Shown here: in pieces, positions 28,401-37,622 of the stretch
How the letters are laid out: each line of letters opens with the position of its first letter
Position numbering within the stretch: the first letter of the stretch is position 1
Assembly: GCA_963546185.1 (NCBI GenBank)
Contig: CAUULU010000002.1
Location: 1 to 37,961 of the forward strand
DNA from: JABCPO02 sp963546185
Lineage (GTDB): Bacteria; Bacillota; Clostridia; TANB77; CAG-508
Reading direction: 5' to 3'
Length of the DNA: 37,961 nucleotides
The notes under the pieces: model-generated
What the model was told of the DNA's origin: nothing
Database searches by the model: none
The model's input: only the letters and a program-made list of their open reading frames with translations
Position numbers and translations under genes: made by a program

Positions 28401-30353
28401 GTGAACAATAAGACAAACATTGTAAAATTACTAGGAAGAGTCCTTATATATAATTTTATTATAATAGTATTACTTGCAATAGGAGTATTTGCAGTAGCAT
28501 ATATTGATAATAACAGGGCGAAATTTGTTATAGATGGGAAAGAGGTAAAAAGTAGTTATTTATCTATGGTAAAAGAAATAGAAGGGAAACCATATTTATC
28601 ATTAGAAGATGTACTAAAATTACCACAAATGAAAATGTATAAGCTTAATAATCGGAAAATATGATGGAAGTAATACAGATAACCAATATTTCTATATTGA
28701 CTCATATTATGAAGCTGTACAGTTTGATAAGACTAAGAAGAATTTTACTAAATATATAAAGACAGATTATTTGGATAGAGAGCTTGATGAACAAGCAAAT
28801 ATTATTAAGACAAAAGAAGAAACAGAAAATAATATACAGCCAAAGCCAAGAACAAAAACACAAATGGATGAAACTATATTAAATCAAGAAGAATTTAGTT
28901 TAAAAGAATATATAAAAACAGAGAATACAAAAAAATATATATTATTAGAAGATGCAAAATATGTTTTTAATATTAATATAAGAAGAAGTGATGATGGAAA
29001 AATACTTACATTTGAAAGTATAAAATATTTAGAAAAATCTGTTGCAGGATATTTAAATAAAGAAGGATTATCACTTACAGATAATTACCAAAACAGAAGA
29101 GCTATTATAGACCGGATATTTAGTTGTATTAAATGCAGAAAATAAGTATGGGATATATGGAGTAGATTCAAGTGGACATGGATTTAAAAATGAAATAGCA
29201 TTACAATATGATGATTTAAGATATGCACAAAATAATAAGAATATATATGTAGCTAAAAAAGAAACAATAGGAAAAGAAACAGTATATAATATAGGAATAA
29301 CAAATATTGTTGATAAAAAACAAATAATTAAATTAGATAAATATGAAAAGATAGAAATATATCTAGGAGAAAAAGGAATATACAAGGTTGCTAAAAATAA
29401 GAAGTATGGACTTATAGACAAAGAAGGTAAAGTTCTTATTTCAGAAGAACAAGATGAGATAGGAATGTCTGTAGAAGATTTTGATACAGAAGAACAAGGA
29501 AAAATATTCTTTGATAAATTTGTACCAATAAAGAAAGCTGGAAAATGGGGAATATATCTAATAGAAAATGGTAAATCAAAAAGAATAGTAGATCCATTAT
29601 TAGCAGGATTAGGATATGAAAAGTATAAGTATGTAGAAAGAGATAGATCAGGATATATAACATTTACAACAGAAGATAAAAAATATTTAGAAAGAAAAGG
29701 GGTAAATGTTGAAAAATTTGATGGAAAACAATTAACAGAAGAAGAGTTATTATCAATAGGATTTACAACAGATAAAACTAAGATAGTAAATGGTGAAAAT
29801 GTATTAACAATACCAGCAAGTGAAGGATATGGTGGAATTGTTATAAAAACAGAATTAGGAAAATATGGTATTATATCATCAGAAGTAGGAACACATAACA
29901 ATGAACCAACATACCAATTTAGATTAGCACCTGTTGTAGATACTATATATAAGAGGATAGATAATCGGAAATGTTAAATATTATGCAACAGCTGGGAATT
30001 CAAAACCAGTAGAACTTAAAACATTAATACCTGTTGCAAGACAACAAGCATCAAGTAATACAAATTCAGGAAATCAAGGATTGGTAAGTCCTGCAGGAAA
30101 TGAGGTATCAATATCAGGTTCAGGGCAATCAAATATAGTACAACAAAACAATACTTCAAATACAGCACCTAATAATACAGGTATAAATAATGGGAATGGG
30201 AATGTAAATACAAATCAAAATACAAACCAAAATCAAAATCAAGTGCCAGGAGGACAAACAGGATTATCTGGAAATACAGGTAATTCTGTGCAATCTCAAA
30301 GACCAAATGTTAATAACAATACAGCTATAGTAGGAAATAGGAGCTTAAGATAA
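28401..30353 (+). CDS. membrane-anchored WG-repeat protein (three +1 CGG sites)
   Basis: A 649-aa recoded protein with one N-terminal membrane helix (about residues 14-35) and an extracytoplasmic part holding WG-type repeats: NKYGIYGVDSSG, KKYGLIDKEGKVL, GKWGIYLIENGK and GKYGIISSE. The last 110 residues are a low-complexity Asn/Gln/Gly/Ser tail. In-frame CGGA occurs at 28653 (KLNN-GKYDGSN), 29113 (AIID-GYLVVLNAENK) and 29966 (RIDN-GNVKYYA). Removing each C joins four open stretches. The second site opens directly into the first WG repeat. Start is GTG at 28401 with GGTGGAGG. The function is unknown, but the neighbouring SecD-like gene suggests a role at the membrane exterior. Confidence 0.78.
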
Positions 30354-30373
30354 TTAGAATCAAGGAAGGAAAA

Positions 30374-31908
30374 ATGAAAAAAAATATATTAAAGAAAACA
30401 TATAATATAATATTAGTATGTATAATGCTAAGTTTAGTATTAGTAGGTATAATGGGAATAGTATATAATTTTAATGGGAATTTAGATAAGATAATATCAG
30501 GATATAAGATTTCAGATATTTTAGTTCCATATAATCAATATGAAATTATACCATCTGCTAAAATAATAGAAACAGAAGCATATATAGATAAAGATGGTAA
30601 TGTAATAAGAAAAGTTCCATCTAAAACAGATATAGGAAATATTGATTTACCAAATAAGGAAGAATTTGATGAAAAAGGTAATAAGAAGAACAAAACAGGA
30701 GAAACACAACCATCTGAACCTGTAGATAAGGAAGTACAAGAAAAGGGATATAAGATTGAAAAAAGACAATTCCCTGAAAATGATGAAAAAGTAATGAATA
30801 AGGTTGGGATGAAGAAAAGTGCTGAAATAATTGTTAGACAATTAAGAAGTGAAGGCTTTGAAAATGCTAGAGTTTCAGAAGATGAAAAAACAGGAAAGAT
30901 AGTTATAAAAGTGTCAGAAGAACTAGAAAAGGGTGGAATATTTGCAGCTAGTTCAAAGAAAAAAGAAAGTTCTAGCAAGGAAAAAGAAGCAGTTAAAAGT
31001 ATACTTCAAACAAGAGGAACACTAACAGTACAAGATCCAGATACTGGAAAAGAATATCTTACAGAAGAAAATATTAAATCTGTACATATTTTAAGAACAG
31101 AAAATGATGGAGCATTTTTAGAAATAAGACTTGATGAAAATGGTAAAAAAATACTTTCAGAAATATCTAGAAAATATAATATAGAAGAAAAACAAAAAGA
31201 AGGAAGCAGTGAAAAGACAAAAGTAAATCATAATATATTAATAAAAATTTCAGAAATGGAAGTATTAAGAGCACCATTTGCAGAACCAAATGATACTCGG
31301 AATATTACAATTAAAAATGCTTAATAGTGATAAATTAAAAGAAAGTGAAAATAAGGATAAGATAGAAGAAGCTTTAAGCGAAGTAAGAAGATTAAAAACA
31401 GCATTAGAACTTCGGAAAAACACCTATAAAATATACACTGCAAGATACAACAGAAAATGTACCTGCTGATATATCATCTACTACTTTAAAAGTTATAGCA
31501 ATAGTAGTTTTAATAGTAGTAATATTAATGGCATTATCATATATATATTTTATGGGAATAAGAGGAATATATTATACATTAGTACATATATCATATTTAA
31601 TGGTTGTAACACTGTTTATAAGATTTACTGATATAGTAATAACAATTCCAGGACTTGTAGGAATTTTAGTATTATATATTTTAGAATATCTAGTATTATT
31701 AAAAACTGTAAGAAACAAGGAAAGAGAAGAAGAGTTTAATCCTATGTATAATTTAGTAGAATTACTTTCTAAAACATATGTAATTGTTATATTATCAGTT
31801 GTATTAAGTTTTTCTACAAATATATTATTATCTTCACTTGGAATGACATTGTTTATTGGAATAATATTATTATTTACACATAATTTCTTGTTTAATAAGA
31901 AACATTAA
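30374..31908 (+). CDS. SecD-like membrane protein (two +1 CGG sites)
   Basis: A 510-aa recoded protein with the SecD plan: one N-terminal helix, a large extracytoplasmic region, then about five helices at the C-terminal end. SecD family parts are IVRQLRSEGFENARVSEDE (P1-type), ILQTRGTLTVQDPDTGKEYL, FLEIRLDENGKKILSEIS and TALELGKTPIKYTLQD. In-frame CGGA at 31298 gives PNDT-GILQLKML and 31413 gives ALEL-GKTPIKY; both rejoin the SecD-like core. The last shift is needed to reach any of the C-terminal membrane helices. The conserved SecD membrane motif (D-x2-GG) is not obvious, so this may be a divergent, accessory SecD. It is followed by a short SecF-like gene. Confidence 0.72.
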
Positions 31909-31941
31909 GAGATTATTTTAAGAAGAAAGAGGAAATAAGGA

Positions 31942-32400
31942 ATGATAAAAGAAATATTAAAACAAATAGGTATATTATTAGCAATAATAATAACAATACT
32001 TTTGGTAACATTTTTAGTATCAGATAAAGATGTGTATAAAGATATATATGTTATAGACATAACCTTAAGTACAGAAACAAACATTTCAAAATTAGAAGAA
32101 GATACAAAAAGAGTTTTAGAAGATAATACAATAAGAGTAAAACAAAATGGAATATTTAAAACATCTTTAAGAATAATATCATATAAGGAAATAACAACAG
32201 AAAATTTAAATAAATTAAAAGAACAGGTTATAAATTTTATGGATAGGGATGCAAAAACTAAAGAAGTAAAATTAATACCTAAAGAAAATTTATTCTTAAA
32301 TATGGATATATATATGATGAATTTCTTATCAGTAATAGTAGTTACAGCATTATGTACTGTAATGTTACAAGTAATAACTAAAAAATTAGAAGAAAATTAA
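31942..32400 (+). CDS. small two-helix membrane protein, possibly reduced SecF-like
   Basis: A 152-aa protein with a membrane helix at about 7-27, a 90-residue extracytoplasmic region (YVIDITLSTETNISKLEEDT, FKTSLRIISYKEITTENLNK) and a second helix at about 122-145. Position directly after a SecD-like gene suggests a SecF relative, since SecF begins with one helix and a small periplasmic domain. However, it lacks the five C-terminal helices of normal SecF. The link is by context only. No in-frame CGG. Confidence 0.5.
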   Translation: MIKEILKQIGILLAIIITILLVTFLVSDKDVYKDIYVIDITLSTETNISKLEEDTKRVLEDNTIRVKQNGIFKTSLRIISYKEITTENLNKLKEQVINFMDRDAKTKEVKLIPKENLFLNMDIYMMNFLSVIVVTALCTVMLQVITKKLEEN

Positions 32401-32416
32401 ATTTAGAATGTATAGT

Positions 32417-32457
32417 AAAAAGAAAGTAGATAATAAAAATTCTACTTTCTTTTTTTA
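32417..32457 (+). terminator. bidirectional terminator between convergent genes
   Basis: A 14-bp stem (32417-32430 with 32441-32454, ten-base loop) followed by a run of T; the minus strand also has a T run after the hairpin. It separates the SecF-like gene from the convergent GH57 gene end at 32497. Confidence 0.85.
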
Positions 32458-32496
32458 TAATGTTATTTCTATTTTATGTGTTTTGTTATATTTAAG

Positions 32497-34198
32497 TTAA
32501 TTAGTACAATATATCTTAAATGATATATCTTTAAATATATCGTCTTTTAATTCTAAATTTGTTAAATAATGTAAATGTATAGAATTGTTTTTTACCATAT
32601 CATATAATGCATTAAATCTACCAGTATGTTCCTTAATACGCTTATGGGCATATTCTACCATTGTTCCATTTGTGATTATAAAAAGCCAATCACTACTTTG
32701 AAGAAGTAAAAGTTCTCTTGCCATTTGGTTTAAACAACGAATGGTTATACTATCTTTAGTATCTTTGAAAATATTTGCACATTCAACCATTTTATCACAA
32801 AGTTTTAATAAGTGTTTATGTGCATAATCATTAGTTTGATTAAGCCATACTTCAGAATATCCGATTTGCTCCCCAAGATGATCTACAAGGAGTAGATATT
32901 TGAATATTAGGATATTTAGAAATATATTCAGATGGTGTTATACATTTAAATATATTTGTATCATAATATATTTTTTTAAATAGTGAATATATAAAGTGGG
33001 GACCTTCATACCACCAGTGTCCATAAAGCTCTGAATCATATGGACACAAAACTATAGGCTTATTAATCATACCATTTTGTACATCCATTATTTGTTTTTC
33101 TCTTGAGTGCATAAAATGATCTGCTTGCATTTCTACTATTTGTCTAGCCTTTTCTATATCATATATTTTTTTATCAGGAGTTTTACCAGTAATACTATGA
33201 TATTTTATTCCAGTATGAACTCTAACACCATTTTTTGCAATATATGGTAATATATATTCATATGGAGCTTCATACCCAATATCCTTATAAAAATCTCTAA
33301 AATTTGGATCTCCTGGATATCCAGTGATACTGCTCCAAACTTGTCTAGAGCTTTCTAAATCTCTACCAAAAGCAATAACCCCGCCATGTGATATTATTGG
33401 AGCAAATGTTCCATATACTGGAGTAGGATCTGCATACAAAATACCATGTGTTTCAGTTATAATATATTCTATTCCATATTTTTTAAGATATTTGTCAGAT
33501 TCAGGAACATATCCACATTCTGGAAGCCATATACCTTTTGGATTTCTACCTAAATATTTCCTGTATGTATCAACACCAACTCTTATTTGAGCATCAATTG
33601 CTTTTTCATTCGAATATAATATTGGGAAATATCCGATGTGTTGCTCCACATGTTATAATCTCTAAATATCCTAAATCTTGTAATAGTTTAAAAAGAGATA
33701 TAATATCAGAGTTTGCAAAATTTAAATAAAAATTAAGGTCATTAGTATATTTATCATAATAATGTTTGCTAAGGTTATTTATCTCATTATTCTCTTTAGT
33801 TCTTTCTATTTCTAAAGCAGAAAGCTTAATTTTCTCTTTTAGATATATTAGATATCTTTGTTTTAAAAGAGTATTATCAAGCATACTTAAAATAGGAGGA
33901 GTAAGAGACATAGTTATTCTAAAATCAATTCCTTCTTCTATAAGTTTAAAAAAAGAAGAAAGAAGAGGAATATATGTTTCTGATATTGCTTCAAAAAGCC
34001 ATGATTCTTCTAGATATCCGGTCATCTTCAGGATGTGATATATATGGAAGATGTGTATGAAGCACAAAAGATATATATCCGATATTCTTCTGTCTTTTTA
34101 AAATTTTTCATTAAAGTATTATTACTATTTTTTTTGTTATTGTTTTTAATACGATTTTTAAGTGAGTTAATAATATTAAAATCAAAATGCTTATTCAT
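32497..34198 (-). CDS. GH57 family 1,4-alpha-glucan branching enzyme (four +1 CGG sites)
   Basis: A 565-aa recoded protein of glycoside hydrolase family 57, branching-enzyme type. It has the FVLHTHLPYISHPEDDGY start, TCGATHGYFPIL, the nucleophile motif WLPECGY, the second acid motif PYDSELYGHWWYEG, SSWGANGYSEVWLN and the C-terminal DUF1957 helices (ARELLLLQSSDWLFIITNG). In-frame CGGA on the minus strand occurs at 34081 (EEY-GYISF), 34020 (EDD-GYLEES), 33635 (GATH-GYFP) and 32863 (GAN-GYSEVW). All four give glycine-tyrosine. The CGG at 33383 is GGC-GGG and leaves the frame alone. Its ATG follows the stop of the DUF4912 gene directly. The substrate is presumably a glycogen-like storage glucan, by family knowledge. 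Confidence 0.9.
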
Positions 34199-35065
34199 CT
34201 AAAACTCATTTCCCATATTACTACTAATATGTTCATTATCAAGTATTTCTTCTTTAAATTTTGATATATTACTATATATATTATTAGAAGATTGCAAAAT
34301 ATTTGTAAGTGAGATAGTATATTCAGTATTTGTTTTAATATTTTTAAAAAGTATATTATTACTATTGTTGTATAAGATATGTCCATTTGGTGAAACTATA
34401 TTATTAGATTTAGCAAAATGTATAATTTCATCTTTTTTCAAAATACTATTATCATTTAAATTAACCATATTACCAGAAACTTTTCTTGCATATGTAACAG
34501 AATATGTGCTAGAATCATCAACAATATCTATATACCAAGAATTTGCAAATCCATCTATTATTATTTCAGAACGATGATTATTTTTTTTATTTTCTAAAAT
34601 AAGGATAGGATATGTAAGTTCATAAAAAGTATCACCATATTCATTTAAATATTTAGAAATATGATCATTAGATATTTCCCAATATACAAAAAGCTTATTT
34701 GGATTCTGTGCAAGTACTTTTATCATAGTTTCATTATATTTCTGAGGAATTTCATAATATTCTGATATATAATCAAAATCATCTTTTTTAGGAGACATTA
34801 AATTATTAAAATCTTTTTCTAACTCTTTAAAAAAAGCCTCACTTTTACTTATAAAAGTATAACTAAGTGAATTAAATTTTACTCGTATTTTTGAAATATA
34901 ATTATTAACATTATTAATTCTATTTTTTATCTTTTTAAAATTTATTTTTCTAGAAGAAAGATTTTTTAATACATATGTATTTTTAAATGTATATAATTTT
35001 TTTCTAGAAATAATTTTTTTAAATATTTTTCTTAATTTCATTCCTTTTAAAACATATCTTTTCAT
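34199..35065 (-). CDS. DUF4912 domain protein
   Basis: A 288-aa protein. The N-terminal 90 residues are basic and helical. The remainder matches DUF4912: YEIPQKYNETMIKVLAQNPN, LFVYWEISNDHI, a beta segment with SEIIIDGFANSWYIDIVDDS and VTYARKVSG. DUF4912 genes commonly lie beside GH57 enzymes in Firmicutes, and here the two are directly abutting (TAG then ATG), suggesting a shared role with glucan handling. The ATG at 35065 is preceded by GTGAGG. No in-frame CGG. Confidence 0.75.
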   Translation of the reverse strand: MKRYVLKGMKLRKIFKKIISRKKLYTFKNTYVLKNLSSRKINFKKIKNRINNVNNYISKIRVKFNSLSYTFISKSEAFFKELEKDFNNLMSPKKDDFDYISEYYEIPQKYNETMIKVLAQNPNKLFVYWEISNDHISKYLNEYGDTFYELTYPILILENKKNNHRSEIIIDGFANSWYIDIVDDSSTYSVTYARKVSGNMVNLNDNSILKKDEIIHFAKSNNIVSPNGHILYNNSNNILFKNIKTNTEYTISLTNILQSSNNIYSNISKFKEEILDNEHISSNMGNEF

Positions 35066-35270
35066 TTGTACCTCACTTAAACTATATATTTAATTTTAAT
35101 GTAGGAGATTACAAAAAACAATACAAATATTAATATCGTTATATATATTTAATAATAGGATTACATTAATGTTAAAAAACTATAATATATTTGTATCAAT
35201 ATTAAAGAAAGTATGAAAAATATACGAAAATATATGATAATTAATGTAATAAAGAAAAATAGGAGAGAGA

Positions 35271-36521
35271 ATGAAAAAAAGTAAAGGAATAACATTAATA
35301 GCTTTAGTTATTACTATAATAATTTTACTGATTTTAGCAGGGGTAACTATGCAAATGACATTTGGAGAAAATGGACTATTGAACAAAGTAGAGACTGCAA
35401 AAACAGAACAAGCAAAAGCAGAATTATTAGAAACAGTTAAAGAAACATATCTTAGTATAAGATTAAATGATTTGAAAAATAGTTTAGGTTTACCAATAGT
35501 TGAAAAAGTACTTGGAGAAACAAATTTTAAAAATAAGTATGAAATACAAGGAGATAATATTACAGATAAACAAGGAAATATCATTGAAAGAAAAGAAAAT
35601 ATTGTAAAAATTATAGAAAAATTAGAAGAGGAAGATAAGAAACATAAAGAACAAGAAAATTCTTCATCTGAATCACATGAAGAGGAAGAAAAAACAATAG
35701 CAGGATATAGGATAAGAAAACAAGATAAAGCAAAACTAATATTAAAATTAGTTACAAAAAGAAAAGCAAAAATTTGGTTTGGGAAAACTGAAACATTAGT
35801 TCCAACTACAAATCCGCAAAGAGGAAAGGTAGAATTTGAAGATGGAACATCATTTGAATTTAATGCTACTAATAACATATTTAACAAAGATTTTGAACCA
35901 GGAGAGCATATAATAAAATTTGAAAATCCTAATAATTTAGGAGTTGGAAATCCTAGTTATAAAAATACTAGAATGCAAGATTATACTATAGATATTATAA
36001 GCTGGGGAGAAGAGTGGTTTGAAAAAGGTAAGTTCATAAACGAAACAGATAGAATGGAGTTATATCAAGTAGATAAAATACATAGTATGGAACCTGATAA
36101 TTTATGTGTTAGATATATGACAGGATTTATGACAGAAATACCAGAAGATTTATTTGTAAACAAAAGAGAAGCAAAAGTTTCAAGTAGTTTTTTCTATTGT
36201 GGAAGAATAAGAACAATACCTAAAGGATTATTTAGAAATGCAACAAATCTAATAAGAATGAATTCATTGTTTTACAAAGCAGTAAGTTTAATAGAGATAC
36301 CTGAGGACTTATTTAAATATAATACTGAGGTAACTGAATTTAAGAGTACATTTTTGGGTTGTGTAGGTTTACGAAATATACCAGAAGATATTTTTAAATA
36401 TAATACTAAAGCAAAATTATTTGATGAAACATTTTATAATACAAGATATCCAAAAGCTATAGATGTTCTTAAAGGAATACAAAAATATGTTCCAGGGGCT
36501 ACTATTAGAAGAATATTTTAA
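35271..36521 (+). CDS. prepilin-like surface protein with BspA-like repeats (paralog)
   Basis: A 416-aa protein with a prepilin-type N-terminus (KGITLIALVITIIILLILA, then FGENGLLNKVETAK), a coiled and charged stretch to about residue 140, a beta-rich middle domain and a C-terminal run of repeats based on IPEDLF-x-N...F...F-x-C/G. It is a paralog of the minus-strand protein at 26963-28168. As there, mature position 5 is Ala instead of the pilin Glu. AGGAGAG precedes the ATG. No in-frame CGG. The gene stands alone, followed by a terminator. Confidence 0.78.
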   Translation: MKKSKGITLIALVITIIILLILAGVTMQMTFGENGLLNKVETAKTEQAKAELLETVKETYLSIRLNDLKNSLGLPIVEKVLGETNFKNKYEIQGDNITDKQGNIIERKENIVKIIEKLEEEDKKHKEQENSSSESHEEEEKTIAGYRIRKQDKAKLILKLVTKRKAKIWFGKTETLVPTTNPQRGKVEFEDGTSFEFNATNNIFNKDFEPGEHIIKFENPNNLGVGNPSYKNTRMQDYTIDIISWGEEWFEKGKFINETDRMELYQVDKIHSMEPDNLCVRYMTGFMTEIPEDLFVNKREAKVSSSFFYCGRIRTIPKGLFRNATNLIRMNSLFYKAVSLIEIPEDLFKYNTEVTEFKSTFLGCVGLRNIPEDIFKYNTKAKLFDETFYNTRYPKAIDVLKGIQKYVPGATIRRIF

Positions 36522-36592
36522 GGTATAGATATAAAATGAAATATAACACAATATAATAAAGAAATATGTAATAAATTATAGTTATATAAAAG

Positions 36593-36637
36593 AAAAGATT
36601 CTAAAAGTGATAAATTAAAGCTCTTAGAATCTTTTTA
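36593..36637 (+). terminator. intrinsic terminator
   Basis: A 15-bp stem with one mismatch (36593-36607 with 36621-36635, 13-base loop) containing AAAAGATTCTAA and its complement, then T. It closes the repeat-protein gene. Confidence 0.8.
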
Positions 36638-36744
36638 ATTTGATTTTAGTAATATATTTTAGAGATATATTAGAAATGTTACTAAAAAATAAAAAAGAAT
36701 AAAAAAGATGGAAAAAATAAATTATATATAATATACTTTGAGGT

Positions 36745-37620
36745 ATGAATATATATGAAGAAACTAAGATGATAATGAGAAAATATAACCTGGATTTTAA
36801 AAAGAAGTTTGGACAAAACTTTTTAACATCTGAAGAAATATTAGAAGAGGTTATATCAAAAGCAAAAATATCAAAAGATGATATTATATTAGAAATAGGA
36901 CCAGGAATAGGTACATTAACTTCAAAACTATTAGAAACAGGAGCAGAAGTAATTTCTGTAGAGGTAGACCTTGAACTTATACAGCCTTTAAAAGATAGAT
37001 TTTTTATGTATGATAATTTTACAATAATTTCAGCAGATATATTAAAAGTTGATATATATACTGAGATTCTAAGAATACTTAAAGAAAAGAAAAAAGACTT
37101 GGGAAATAGGAAGATAAAGGTTGTTGCAAATATACCATACTATATAACTACACCAATAATATTTAAACTTTTAGAAAATAGGAATATAGTATCTGAAATA
37201 TATATAATGGTTCAAAAAGAAGTAGCAGAAAGAATATGTGCAAAAATAGGGACAAAAGAAAGTTCTAGTATAACATATATGGTGAGTTATTATACAGAAT
37301 ATTTATGGGATATATATGTTGATAAAACAAAGTTTATGCCAAGTCCAAAGGTTGATTCTAAAGTAATAGCATTAAGATTTAGAGAAAAACCATATCCAGA
37401 AGTTAAAAATGAAGAACTATATTTTGAGATAATAAGATCTGCATTTTTACATAGAAGAAAAACATTTTTAAATTCTATATCTGCATCAAATAAGATAGAT
37501 AAAAAGATTATAAGTAGTGTAATGGAAGAACTTGGAATAGATCTTAGAATAAGAGCTGAAAAAATAACAGATGAAATGTATGCAGATATTGTAGATAAAT
37601 ATTTAGAAAAAAGAAGGTAA
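36745..37620 (+). CDS. rsmA: 16S rRNA (adenine(1518)-N6/adenine(1519)-N6)-dimethyltransferase
   Basis: RsmA (KsgA) dimethylates two adenines near the 3' end of 16S rRNA. The 291-aa protein shows KKKFGQNFLTSEEILEE, the SAM-binding motif ILEIGPGIGTLTSKLL, E at the end of strand two (VEVDLEL), the catalytic VVANIPYYITTPI and the MPSPKVDSKVIAL segment, followed by the helical C-terminal domain. Interestingly for this window it has no in-frame CGG and reads in a single frame. A TATAAT at 36727-36732 is a likely -10 element, though the -35 is poor. Confidence 0.95.
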   Translation: MNIYEETKMIMRKYNLDFKKKFGQNFLTSEEILEEVISKAKISKDDIILEIGPGIGTLTSKLLETGAEVISVEVDLELIQPLKDRFFMYDNFTIISADILKVDIYTEILRILKEKKKDLGNRKIKVVANIPYYITTPIIFKLLENRNIVSEIYIMVQKEVAERICAKIGTKESSSITYMVSYYTEYLWDIYVDKTKFMPSPKVDSKVIALRFREKPYPEVKNEELYFEIIRSAFLHRRKTFLNSISASNKIDKKIISSVMEELGIDLRIRAEKITDEMYADIVDKYLEKRR

Positions 37621-37622
37621 AG

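Noticed and set aside
211..34081. Frameshifted ORFs as pseudogenes or decaying genome
   Set aside because: All breaks are the same one-base C before GGN, in phase 1, with no other indels or in-frame stops between them, and motifs on both sides are fully conserved in essential genes. Decay would give mixed lesions.
211..34081. Sequencing or assembly error at a base-modified motif
   Set aside because: CGG in phases 2 and 3 is unaffected, and ordinary CTTGGA, AATGGA or TTTGGA occur without an extra C. Errors cannot sense codon phase. Raw reads would still be a useful final check.
211..34081. Simple reassignment of CGG to another amino acid, as known in some Firmicutes
   Set aside because: Any three-base reading of CGG leaves the following sequence out of frame with early stops; only a four-base step restores the proteins.
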